A stretch of 64,000 bases of DNA, from the NCBI RefSeq assembly GCF_035222375.1, contig NC_085891.1, forward strand, positions 868,001 through 932,000. Direction: 5' to 3'. Positions 1 through 10,541 of this stretch are shown here, piece by piece. How positions within the stretch are numbered: position 1 is the stretch's first letter; each line of letters opens with the position of its first letter. Under the pieces are notes generated by a model. That model had not been told where the DNA came from, made no database searches, and was given only the letters and a program-made list of their open reading frames with translations. The translations under genes and the position numbers were made by a program. This DNA comes from Podospora pseudocomata. Taxonomy: Eukaryota; Ascomycota; Sordariomycetes; Sordariales; Podosporaceae.

Positions 1-684
1 CGTCATCAACAAAGTCCCTGCCTTCACGCTCCCGCGCAATAGCGCGGCCGAGGCCACCGCGACCTTCATCGTAATCTTCGCGGTACTCGTCACGCACCTG
101 TCCTCCCGACTTTCCGCGGCCATACTGTCGGCCCTCCTCGAAACCAGGATCCAGATCCGTTCTAATGATACGTTCGTCCAGCTTGGTTCCTCCAATATAC
201 TTCATACAATCCAGCGCATCCTGATGTGTGTAGTACTCAACAAAGCAGAACCCACACGGCGTCTTGTTGAATCTGTCGAGCCCCATGACCAATCGCTTGA
301 TTTCGCCACATTTGCTGAAAAGCTCGTACACTTGCTCCTCGGTGGTGAAGAAGGACCTAAACAACAGTCAGCCTTGTAGACCTCGGGGGGCTTCACGTCG
401 AGAGAGGGGGGACTTGCAGGTTGCCCACATAAAGAGTGGTGGCATTCTTCAACGGGTCGTCGTCCTCCCGGTTCTCGGGGTGCATGCCTGCTGTGTCGTC
501 ATCGCCATCACGTTGGTCCTTGTCGAATCGTCTTCGCTTGTGCTGTACAGTAGTTGCAGTGGTTAGATGCCATGTCTTTGCGGAAGTCGAAGCTAAAGTC
601 AGACGAGGGAAACTCACTCTGGCGTTGTTAAAGTAGGCGCTTGGGCGGTCAAGACGGTCTACTGTGGCGCGTACTCCTCTCATC
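1..684 (-). CDS. CBC2: Nuclear cap-binding complex subunit 2 (CBP20), 3' end outside window
   Basis: Small subunit of the nuclear cap-binding complex, which binds the 5' cap of pol II transcripts with the large subunit CBP80 and links capping to splicing and export. Exons on the minus strand are 684-618, 542-418 and 356 to beyond position 1. The start [18 protein letters not shown] fits the fungal N-terminus. A single RRM follows: RNP2-like LYVGNLSF spans the second junction, then [18 protein letters not shown], the RNP1-like stretch CGFCFVEYY, and the family signature [17 protein letters not shown]. The second intron starts with GC rather than GT (CCT|GCAAGT) and ends TTTAG; splicing there restores the invariant NLSF. 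An in-frame ATG upstream at 767 would add about 27 residues not expected in the family. The C-terminus lies off the left edge. Identity is near certain. Confidence 0.95.
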
Positions 685-1131
685 TTGATGGGTATATTTT
701 TCGTGATGAATGTTTGTTGAAAGTTGAACCGTTGCCTCAGCCCGTCGCATCTCTCAGCGACTTTCAATTCTAGGTGGGCCCCTGCGGCAGCGCACCGGAC
801 AGGGGTGGGTCCAGTGATAGCATTGCCAAGACACCTGCGCCTGCCACAAAATCAAAAGCTAGCGAGCTGGCCGGGCGACGCCAGAGGAACGCGCTAAGAG
901 AACCAGCAGCTCCTTTGAAGAGCTTCCATTTCCAGCCATCTCGAACAAATCAGCCCTGCTTCTTTTTTTTGCTGTATACTTTGGGCACTGTCAACTGTTT
1001 GATCACATCACACCCTGACGCATCTTGCCAGTCCTCACTCTTTCCGCGATATCGATTTCGATTTGACGACAGTTTGGACAAAGCAAAACCTTGCAATCGC
1101 AACACTACCACGCCCTGCGCTGGCAGCGAAC
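685..1131. promoter_or_regulatory. Divergent promoter region CBP20 / NUP82
   Basis: The 447 bp between the two divergent start codons hold no credible ORF. The stretch is pyrimidine-rich near 955-975, as is common upstream of fungal start codons. I see no TATA box or recognisable operator. Confidence 0.5.
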
Positions 1132-3862
1132 ATGCCCAGAGTCAAAAGCTTCGCGCCCAGTTGGCTGAATGAGCCCAGCCCAGGCCATAAGCTCTTTGAG
1201 CCCTCCAGCGACGAAACGAAAACCTCTTCTTTGGCATATAACAAGAAACCGAAGCCAGGCCCCCGGAGAGCTATTGCGCATCGAGGAACTGAAGTTTTTG
1301 TGGCTGTGGGGAAGCAGATAAGATGGGGAGATTTGGTCGACCTGAAGGAATCTTGGGAGACCAAGCAGGCGCGTACGGGTGGTGTTCGCTTCAAGAAGGA
1401 ACCAAACGACTTTGAGGTCTACGATGAGGAGGCTGCCAACGGAAATTCTGGTCCAGAGGGGTACAGGGTAAGCAGTCGTGCCGGTCCTTGCGTCGTCGGT
1501 GTTGCTCTGTTGCTAATCAGCTGTCGCATAGATCATCAAAACACCCGTTGCCGAAGACATTCGCCAGCTGGTCATGTCCCCAAACAACGACTTTCTCGCC
1601 GTCTTGACGTCTCACACTGTTCACATTTGCATTCTTCCCGACTCGACCCACCTCAATGCCCGCGATTCGACTCCTTTCAAGCCCAAGTTTTATACGCTCG
1701 GGCCTACTACTCACGTCACTTCTCGATCGGCCGTCGTCTCGGCAATCTGGCATCCGTTGGGTGTTAATGGCACAGCGCTGGTCACTGTTACCGAGGATGC
1801 TGTCGTGCGGATCTGGGAGTTGTCAGCCACTGACCGCTGGAGCTTTGACGCCGCCACCTTGGCTGTCGACCTCAAAAGGCTGGCAGATGGAACCTGTGTG
1901 GATCAGGACTTTAGTGCCTCTGTATCAGCGACGAACAAGGCGTTCTCGCCTGATTCTTTTGACATGGAAGTCGCGGCAGCATGCTTCCCAGCTAGAAACT
2001 CCGGTGGCTGGTCGCCAATGACTCTGTGGATTGCTATGACGGGAGGCGACGTGTACGCCCTGTGCCCTCTTCTTCCCAAGCGTTGGGCTCCGCCTCCAAC
2101 ACTTATTCCTTCCCTGTCAGTATCGATTGTCTCCAGAGTCGCGACTACGGAGGATAGCCCAGATGCCACATATGAGGATCGTCTTTTGGCCCAGCAGCAG
2201 CTGCAGTGGATGTCTGATCTGGACAATCAAGAGCCAAAGGTTGTGGAAGCTCCCGGTGGAAATGGCGAGGTGGAAGTTTACAGCCGGCCAGCTCGTCCGG
2301 GAATTGTTCCAAAATTACAGGGACCTTTCGACTTTGACCTAAACCCCGAGGACGAGCAGGACGATGAGGTTGAACTAAAAGACATCTACGTCGTTGGAGA
2401 GAAGCCAAATATGTCGGATCTGATGATGGGAGAAGATGAGGAGCTGCTCATGGATGAAGAGGGGGAGAATGGGCTGTCCCTCTCCGTCGTTTGTCTGCTG
2501 TCTACCAGTGGCCAGGTCAAAATCTGCCTGGCAGCCGAAGGGGTGGAAGCTGAGTGGTTGCCCTCAAAAGTTAAGAGCAAGCTGAGGCCATCTTCTGCGA
2601 CCCCCAGAACACAAAGCCTGCTCACTTTTCAGACATTCGACACTGTCAAGCCCGCAGAACTTACGCCCGACAGTTGGCCCATGTTTAGCGAGGATGCCAC
2701 TTCCAAGTATTCCTTTTACGTGACCAACCCTGCCGGCATCACTCTTGTCAACCTGGAACCTTGGGTTTCACGCCTCGAAAGTGAGCTCTCGGGCGAGTCG
2801 GAAGCTGGCGCAGATTTTCGCATTGATGTGTTGGTTCAGAGTCATAGCTCAGAGCGGGAGCGAGTGTTTACTCAGCCTCGAGGGCTTAATGTGCTTTCAG
2901 CGCCCGTTGTTATTCGCGACCAAGACATTGGTCACCTTCTGCTCTCATCCACTCATAATCAGCCCATCGCCATCTTTTTCGACACGCCAGAGCTTGAGCT
3001 CGTGCATGTTGCAAGAGACTCGCCGATTGTCCATGAGCAATTGGAAATTCCTGAGCCAGAAGTGGTGTGGCACCCCCGGCCTGTTTTCCATCCCTCGGAT
3101 GTGCTGGTTAGCAACAAAAACGCCGTGTCGGCGTGGGTTGATCTTCTCAAGACGGGTCGGAGAAGACCGTTGCTTCAGCAGGAGATCAGGTTGTCCATGG
3201 CGACGCTTGAAGTGTTCACGGAGGGTCACAAGGTAGCTAGCAACGAGGTATTTGAGATCCAGAACGCGGTAGCGGAACTGTTCAGGAAGTGCGAAGCGCT
3301 TCAGTTTGAACTCAGAGACCAGCTGATCAAGGCAGGGGAGGTCAAGAAGAGAATTGATACGATCACGGGCGATGACCTAGGAGAGGAAGACGACGATCCT
3401 ATTTCGATCAACGAGCTCACCAGGTCACGCATTGATCAAGCGCAGAGACGCCAGGAGGAATTGGCCAGCAGGATGGAAAGGATCAAGAAGAAGCTCGGCC
3501 GCGCCGCGACTCGCGACCTGAGCGACAAGGAGAAGGCTTGGGTGGAGGAGGTGAAGGGCTTTGAGAATAGCATCTTTGGATCCGAAGTCGATACCTCGCC
3601 CATTGACTCCAAGACCAGACAGCCCTGGAAGCGGTTCGAAGAGATTAAGGAGCTCAGCGACTCGCTTCTGGCGCAGGCCGAGCGGCTGCAACGGAAACAG
3701 GGAGAGGCGTCTGAAGACGGGCCCGCCTCGCCGGCGCCTAGCGTGAGGATCCCGGCGGATATCCGCAAGGCGAAGATGGCACAAGTCATGAGCTTATTGG
3801 ATAGGGAGTCGATGATGGTAGATGCCGTGAAGGATCGGCTTGAGAGATTGACGGTTGGGTGA
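1132..3862 (+). CDS. NUP82: Nucleoporin NUP82 (Nup88 family)
   Basis: Structural nucleoporin of the cytoplasmic face of the nuclear pore, where in fungi it anchors the Nup159-Nsp1 complex used in mRNA export. Exons are 1132-1467 and 1532-3862 (888 aa). The 64-bp intron has donor GTAAGC and branch TGCTAATC. The N-terminal ~560 residues look like a beta-propeller, with WD-like pieces such as SAIWHPLGVNG and VTEDAVVRIWEL and an acidic loop near 290 (DEDEELLMDEEGE region). From about 600 onward the protein is highly charged and heptad-like (QRRQEELASRMERIKKKLG), as expected for the C-terminal coiled coil. The length is close to what I recall for the Chaetomium protein. The first exon start MPRVKSFAPSWL was preferred over an in-frame ATG at 1063 because it begins the conserved part. 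Confidence 0.9.
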
Positions 3863-5341
3863 AGGGCTTATGCAGGCAAAAAAAAAACGTGCTGTTAGAT
3901 GATACTAGGTAGCCTAATACAACAATCAATTGTTACGCCAAGGGGTGACAGGGCACCATCCCCGGCATCGTGAAGAGCAAGTGGCTTCGAATCCTTCGGT
4001 ACAAGCATAAAAGGTCACGTATATGCTCAAGCAGCCCTACAATGCCGGGAAGGACGGATCTTGACATTTTGCTCGACATCAAAACTGAAGCTGAGGTGCG
4101 ACGATTGGACGGGAATTGTTATGATGTGGAGGCTGATGCGGGTGTTCCTGGTTGGTGGCTTGCTTGCCAATTGGACTTGGGGCATGGATAATTATGTCCA
4201 ATTGTATCATACTGTAAGTCAATTCCAAGAATTTGGAATTATACAGACTGTGTTGACTCTTGGCTTGGATGGTCAGAATGAGGCTTGGGGGGCAGATCGA
4301 TATCACTCACTCTCCGGCGAGCTCGGACACCGCTCTTCGGCATCTTATCGGTCTCTTCACCGCCGGTCAACGCCTGCATCTGCCACAGCGGTTAGGGCTG
4401 TAAATCACAGAGCAGATATCGATGTGATGGAACGCCTCGAACGAATTTCTCAATGGCACACAAATTTCACATTGTCTTCGCAGTCCGGGTCCACCAAGGT
4501 ACACAGCATCTCAGTCAGATGTGATATGATCAAGCCGATCGCCAAAAGGTGCGGACCGTGGTTTGTGTCACACACACAGAGCATAAAACGGCTTCATCTT
4601 TGCCATCGACATGGCAACACAATAACAATGTCTGCGTCCGTGGCCTTGGATGGATGGTTGAAATACAACAAAGCAATGGTACCCAGCCGGACACACAACG
4701 TCAAGTGACCACCCATTCCGGCTTCGTGCGAGACAAGAACGGTGTCTAGCCGATGGGTACGCTCGTAGTACCTAAGGTATGCCGGCTGCTCATCTTGGTA
4801 TTTCTCCTCTTTCCCTCATCCACTCTTTTGCCGGGTGACTGAGCCGCTCAACGACTTCTATATTGACGGCATTGGCATGCAGTGTATCTGCTCACCGCGT
4901 GGCTGTTATGTTCTTATCCCGGGGCATCCGTATAGTTTGGTACGCTTCGGAAACCCCCAGTTTTCTGTCCTGTCACCTACATATGCATCACCCGGGCATG
5001 CAAAGTCCGCCTCGTTTTCCACTCGTCCTCGAGAGTCCAGAAACACGGCTCTGTTTCTGTCACCCCCCCTCTCCATTTCCCGAAGGGCCTCATGCCTTGT
5101 CACGGGTGGCCCCTCTTGAGGAAGCACAAACGTTGCCGGTGTGAGACGTTGAGCTTTCTACAAACAGGTATAAGTATGTAGCTCATCCCTACCTTCGTCC
5201 AGTCTTTCTTTCTGGACTTTGAGACTTCAGTCATATCATCGCCAGCTCGTCTACCCGGGGTTGGATTACCCAATGCTAGTACCCTCTTATTACTTTGACT
5301 CTGCCCAGAAAACACCTACCCGGCACCATCTCAGCTCGAGC
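3863..5341. other. Intergenic region NUP82 to unknown gene
   Basis: About 1.5 kb with no supported gene. ORFs of up to 215 codons (4061-4708) have no recognisable domain and no coding-like composition. An A-run at 3881-3888 follows the NUP82 stop. The near-palindrome TACCTAAGGTA lies at about 4769-4779 and recurs in part at about 38644, so it may be a common intergenic motif of this genome. Confidence 0.4.
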
Positions 5342-6946
5342 ATGGCTCCCATGGCTCCTCCGCCAGCAATTGACTTGCGTTCTCAGGTTATTGGTACGTT
5401 TACTCACCGCTATATGTCCTACATCGAAGCCAAGCTGTTCCCTGCAGGTTTGTCAGTCTCAGCCACTAATATGGTCTCCTCCCCAGAAAACTGCAAGTTC
5501 TTCAGTCGTCAGGATGCGGACATCTCGTTGGTCACGGCACTGGAACCTCTGGGCAAGTTCAAGGCCCTGGTTCTGAGAGCCGAGCAGGGCGAGCGGGAGG
5601 TCCTCATGTCCGAACTCGCACCTTCTCTCCAAGAGGCTATCCACGGCCTTCACGTCAAGTCTGCCACGGCTGTGCAGAACTACATATCTACCAATGGATA
5701 CGTCTTTGCCGCCAGCCTCAAGAAGAAGCGGAGCCTCAAGCCCTCGAGTGACGACAGCGAGGACGGAAGCGACAGCGACACTGCCTCTGTTTCTTCGACT
5801 GTGACGGTTGACCAGTCCCCTTCCACCACCTACGAGGAGGAGTCCTTCTCAGACAACGAGACCGTCTCCGTCACCTCGACTGGTCTGCTCAAGAAGCGCG
5901 CCAGGGGTAAACCAGCCAGGATTCCCAACCCATACACCCAAGCACCCCCCAAATCCCAACCCGCCCGCCGCTCTCGCTCCCGTTCCCGGTCCCCCGCCCG
6001 ATCTCGCTCCCGCTCAAGGTCATCTGATGAATCCTCCGAAAACGAGCTCGACTCGGACGTGCCAACGGTTGTCCCCCTCGTCAACCGCCGCCCCCCTTTC
6101 TTTAACGGCAATGGGTTCTCCCAACGTGTGCGCTGCGTCCCGCCGCGCGGGTTCCAACCCATGATGGCTCCTCCCCCTCCCCCTCCCCCCCCAGGACCAC
6201 CCAACCCCCAAGCAGGGCCGCCGTTGGGCTGGGTGATGGGACACCCCCATTCTTACATCACACCACCCCCCCCTGCGGTCCCTACCACCAAACTTAACGC
6301 CCCTCCCCGCCCCAATGGTACCAATTCCACACCTCATCGACCTAGCGGTCCGCCCCAGCACGACATCCTCCTGCACATCCACTGGCGCCACCACGGCGAG
6401 CAACGCACCCTCGAGCAAGCCCCCCTCTCCGTTCGTTCGCTCCAGGACACAGCCATCGCCTACGTCAGACGCTCTCCGGCGTCGTTCTCCAACGTGACAA
6501 CGGCGGATAAATCCCCTGCTCGCCTCTGGCATTTACGGGCAACGGTTGTCAGCGTCCAGGTTGATGGGGAGAACTACGATTTGAGCAACTACCCCGGGGA
6601 TGACCTGACACGGTTTATCTCTGCGTTGGGGCCGAAGGGGGTGGTGAGGTTCGAGGTTGAGGTTGTGTCGATGGGGGGTGAGGGTAACCAGGGACAACAG
6701 CAGGGGCAGGGGCAGGGGGGCAATTTGCCCGGGATTAGGGCTGTGATGGGGGGTGGTAAGAATGGGAATGGGAACGGGGGGATGAATATGTGTTCTTGGC
6801 CTATGCCGATGGGGATGGGGATGCCGATGCCGATGCCGGGAGGGATGCCGGTGATGCATATGGGTGCTGCTGCTCAGCCGCCTCCTCCCCCTCCTCCCCC
6901 TCCGCCGCCGCCGCCGAGTGCGGGGACTGGGCAGAGGGAGGAGTAG
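5342..6946 (+). CDS. Conserved-looking proline/serine-rich protein, function unknown
   Basis: I do not recognise the family. Suggested exons are 5342-5393 and 5487-6946 (503 aa). The 93-bp intron has donor GTACGT, branch CACTAAT and acceptor CTCCCCAG. It contains no stop and is a multiple of three, so retaining it would give 534 aa. The N-terminal block (ENCKFFSRQDADIS to about residue 90) looks folded. An acidic and serine-rich part comes next, then an RS-like stretch (RSRSRSRSPARSRSRSRS), polyproline runs, and a second folded-looking block of about 100 residues (DILLHIHWRHHGEQRTLEQ through RFISALGPKGVVRFEVEV). The C-terminus is Gly/Met/Pro low complexity ending in a run of about 13 prolines. 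Polyproline would suit SH3, WW or profilin partners, but this is inference. Longer ORF starts from 5219 exist; the ATG at 5342 is preferred because the upstream codons are not protein-like. Confidence 0.7.
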   Translation: MAPMAPPPAIDLRSQVIGTFTHRYMSYIEAKLFPAGLSVSATNMVSSPENCKFFSRQDADISLVTALEPLGKFKALVLRAEQGEREVLMSELAPSLQEAIHGLHVKSATAVQNYISTNGYVFAASLKKKRSLKPSSDDSEDGSDSDTASVSSTVTVDQSPSTTYEEESFSDNETVSVTSTGLLKKRARGKPARIPNPYTQAPPKSQPARRSRSRSRSPARSRSRSRSSDESSENELDSDVPTVVPLVNRRPPFFNGNGFSQRVRCVPPRGFQPMMAPPPPPPPPGPPNPQAGPPLGWVMGHPHSYITPPPPAVPTTKLNAPPRPNGTNSTPHRPSGPPQHDILLHIHWRHHGEQRTLEQAPLSVRSLQDTAIAYVRRSPASFSNVTTADKSPARLWHLRATVVSVQVDGENYDLSNYPGDDLTRFISALGPKGVVRFEVEVVSMGGEGNQGQQQGQGQGGNLPGIRAVMGGGKNGNGNGGMNMCSWPMPMGMGMPMPMPGGMPVMHMGAAAQPPPPPPPPPPPPPSAGTGQREE

Positions 6947-7168
6947 AGTAGGGCTGGGAATCATAGGATGTGATACTTGGGGGGAGGGGTGGGCGGATTG
7001 GGGAGTGGTTGTCTAGGGCGGACATGGCACAGCAGGACGGTAAGGCTACGGCCGAGATGTGGGCTGCTGCAGGACGGGAGGACAAATGTCATGATATGCA
7101 GGTAAGGAATGGGGCGTTTCTACTGTTGTTTTCTCTCTTGGGGTTTTTCCTATGATGGTTTGGTTCTC

Positions 7169-7210
7169 GTGTCATGGTCATATGATGACCGTGTCATCGG
7201 CGCATGACAC
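7169..7210. repeat. Cluster of short inverted repeats built from GTCAT/ATGAC
   Basis: GGTCAT-ATG-ATGACC lies at 7176-7190 and GTGTCAT-CGGCGC-ATGACAC at 7191-7210, with a further GTGTCAT at 7169. It lies about 220 bp past the stop of the unknown proline-rich gene. It could form adjacent hairpins in RNA or be a set of half-sites for a dimeric DNA-binding protein. Confidence 0.6.
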
Positions 7211-8254
7211 TAAACAAAAACACACTGGGAAAAAAAATGTATCTCTCCTTGGTTTAAGTGAGCGTCTTACTTAGTTTCTGTGGGGTTTTCTGGCTTATCA
7301 ACAACACGTTTTCTTTCTTGGTCTGTGTTTCTTTTTGGGGCATGGGGTTACGGTACGGTATAGGGTACGGTACGTTTGGGGGGGCAGGTTAAAAGGACTA
7401 GGATAAGGAAAGGAAAAGGAAGCACTCCGAGATGTTTGTTACCACGTTTAATTTTCATTACTGTCTGTCTGGTGGTCATGACTGGAATTGTTACGAAACG
7501 CAACCACAACGAAACGCAGCTGTAGGTACCTAATGTTATCACACTGATGGAACAAACCTTCAGTAACCAGACTATCTGCTTCCCGCCCTATCTCCATGTG
7601 TTGGATATCATTAGCTCTTCCGGTCCCGTCATCTCGAGATGATCTACACACACCAATGCAAGGCAAATCATCACCACATTCATGCCCATATCCGCCTCTC
7701 GGCCGGGTACTCACTCCGCCCTACCTCCTACATCCCAGCCAATGTTTCGATCTTGGATGCTGTGTCAAAGTGACACAAAAACGGGGTCTCTACTGCAGAA
7801 GAACAAGTTCGTCTCTCTCTGCGGGGGTAGTACTACATGATCAGTTTACAGCATATTCAGGCGTGGCAACATGAGATATAAAGCGCTTCTAGAATAAAAA
7901 TGTGAAGTGGCATGATTTGTAATTGTTGTACTGCAGGTGCTTTTTGAGAGAAAACACACCTACTTAGTCGCATACGGCTAATGTGTTGTGCTTACCTTAC
8001 TTGCAGATGGTATGTTGATAGTCACGGTGACGGGCAGGATGCCGTGCGAGTACCGGTCAGTAGTGTAGATTTAATCTATTTGGTAGATTTGCGGGAGTGA
8101 AAAAAGTGAGGTTGAAATCCGGTTTGGTGTTTTAGTTTGGGGTTACATGACAACACTACCAACAAAATGATGAGACCTGTCCTGGTGGTTCGTCTTTGTC
8201 GGAAGAACTAGGAGTTTTAAGGAGTCAAAGGAGATGGTACCTTCCTCCCATCTC

Positions 8255-8294
8255 TTCCACGGAGAAGTTATTCCGGGTTTGTTTCTCCGTGGAA
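8255..8294. repeat. Perfect 12-bp inverted repeat, 16-nt spacer
   Basis: The left arm TTCCACGGAGAA (8255-8266) is exactly complementary to the right arm TTCTCCGTGGAA (8283-8294). No gene overlaps it. Confidence 0.85.
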
Positions 8295-8576
8295 ACACCC
8301 AACCCGTCCCATCCATATATCGCGCAGATCAAAGGTATACAGGGCGAGACTCGAGGTAACCTCAAGCTTCCACCTCCACCTACGACAAAAGTCACGATAT
8401 CTTCCCAAAATAATTGCCTGCCAGCAAAGCCTCAATCTGTTCACCTTTGGGCGTAGCTAGTGCAAGCTAGCCCGCCCTTCCGCCGATCAGGCTTGATTTT
8501 GCCACCACTGTGATACCCTTCCGTCGTGACCTCGCAGAAAAAGACGCATATGGCACAGTACTATCTCTTAAACATG

Positions 8577-8605
8577 GTCCTCAATCAAGTCCTGTGATTG
8601 AGGAC
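8577..8605. repeat. Perfect 11-bp inverted repeat, 7-nt loop
   Basis: The left arm GTCCTCAATCA (8577-8587) pairs exactly with TGATTGAGGAC (8595-8605) around a 7-nt loop. It would make a stable hairpin in a transcript of either strand. Confidence 0.85.
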
Positions 8606-10541
8606 TTTGCAAAAGTGCACATTCAGGGCGCACAGAAACGGTGTCTTGGCCAAAGGCTTTAACCCAGCTGCGGATCACGTCGACGAAGTGAGGTGATTCA
8701 CAGAACTGGCGGTCTGGGTGTATTAGACCTATCATGCTTCGAGTTCATCACTCCCTCTATCGAATCCTATCAAGACGAAGCAGAGCGGCATCAACACACC
8801 GCCCCTAAGCCGCCCTTTGTCACGAGGACACCAAAACGCCAAGACGTCGTGATGGCCTCAACTTTCTCCCTACCAAGAAAACCAACACCAAGGTACCCAC
8901 CCACATTTCTTCCCGTCCTAATAACATGACCTAACTTGTTTACCGTCCCCCGAGAATATACTGCCGCCAACCAAGTGAGACACTCCTCGCCCTGCTACTA
9001 CTACAACTACATGTCCCGTCTGTAGATCTATCACCTGCTTTCTTCAACAACCCAGCCGATAAAACTCGGGCAGCCAATATGCATGTTTAGGGGCGCCCAT
9101 TCCCGACTGCACCCACACTTCCCGAACCCATACTCATCAGAGGTTCCAGGCGCCCATACGAACAATCCCTTTTTGGGAGACAGCGTTACCCGATGATCTG
9201 ACCCTGTTTCTGCACGGTATCTTTCCCTTACACCACGCCCCTTTTATCTCTTCTTCCCAGTTTCTAGACGTTAAAGTCATCCAAAAAAAGAAAGAAACCA
9301 TAATTGCCCCTGCGTCCCCAGGTCGTCCAATAGTTTCCATGTTTGGCACCACCAACCACTTACACCAATTAGGTGCATCATTCATCACTTACACCATACA
9401 TCGGGCACTTCACACCACTTAGACCTTTCACTCACACCACTCACTCACACCATTCTTCCACCTTTACCCGCACCACCAACAAAAGTACTTCCCACCACCA
9501 CATCACCACAAATCTAACACAGCACAAAACCAATGTGCTCAATAGCCGTTATCCGATCTACGTAAAAATCTTCCCCTTCCATCACGCCCATGATTGTAAC
9601 CCCATTTCCGGATTCTCCCACATAGCAGCCTCCCCAAAACCGGCAAGAATCTGCAACATTTCAAGGCTGACGGCAGCCTCGCGGGATGATCATCACACTC
9701 TAAACCAACGACTATCGTCTGAGCACGTCGTAGTAAAAAAAGAAAGAAAAAAGCATGGAGACTGTAAACTACTGGGAATATGGGGCCTGAAAAAAACAGT
9801 GAAGAGTATTCTTCAAAAGTGCCTTACCTAGTCAGTAAGCGTTCGAAAATGGCTGACCATGGCCACCAATGTCATACGGCAACTCTATGAAACTGAGTTC
9901 CCTCTTCGGCGTTTCTCTCACCTTGATAAGAAAACATCCTTCCTACATTTGAACAAGGGAACAAAATCTTCAGTATAACCAGCATATTTTTACACAGTCG
10001 GCGTCAACATCCCTTCTTCTCATTCATTAACACCAACTACCCATCACACCTATCTATATCCACAGCCCCCATCCCCTTTAACAACCTTTAACCCCCATCT
10101 CCCAACACCGAAAAAACCATGGGAATCTTGCCTTGGATAACCGCCAAACTTTCCAACTCTTCAAATACATCACGCCCCCCTTTCCCCATCTCTACAATCA
10201 AACAGTCATCATCCCTTTTATATGAAAATAAAAAACGCCGTCCAAGATATGCTGGCTGTGCTGCTTCGTCGCTTTTTGTTTGTAAAAATATGTGTGTCTT
10301 TGTATGACCGCCTCCCCCCACCCAACACCAGAAACCATCTTGTAAAAAAGAGAAAAAAAAACCACGCTCCTATTAACCAACCTCCCCCCCCCTGCACTCC
10401 CCCACCAACCTGTCTTGTCCTTGTCCTTACTCTACCTCGCCCGCTCAGTAGATTCCCTGTGTTCTATATTGAAAGGTATCATAACTATTTTGCACCTTTC
10501 GTGTCAGTATACTATAGACGATGTAAGGGTGGCAGCAAAAC

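Larger units (their letters stand above)
6947..10541. other. 3.6 kb gene-poor region between convergent genes
   Basis: No supported gene. The flanking genes point into it, so it holds only 3' regions. It contains several perfect inverted repeats (7169-7210, 8255-8294, 8577-8605) and a CA-rich stretch around 9370-9500 made of CACTCACACC-like units. ORFs here are short and lack any domain. A non-coding transcript is possible but cannot be shown from sequence. Confidence 0.4.

Noticed and set aside
4061-4708. 215-codon plus-strand ORF
   Set aside because: No domain, odd composition, no splice context, and it lies in the 3' flank of NUP82.
5448-5486. 39-bp intron in the proline-rich gene
   Set aside because: It is shorter than any other intron here; the 93-bp intron sharing the same acceptor has a better donor.
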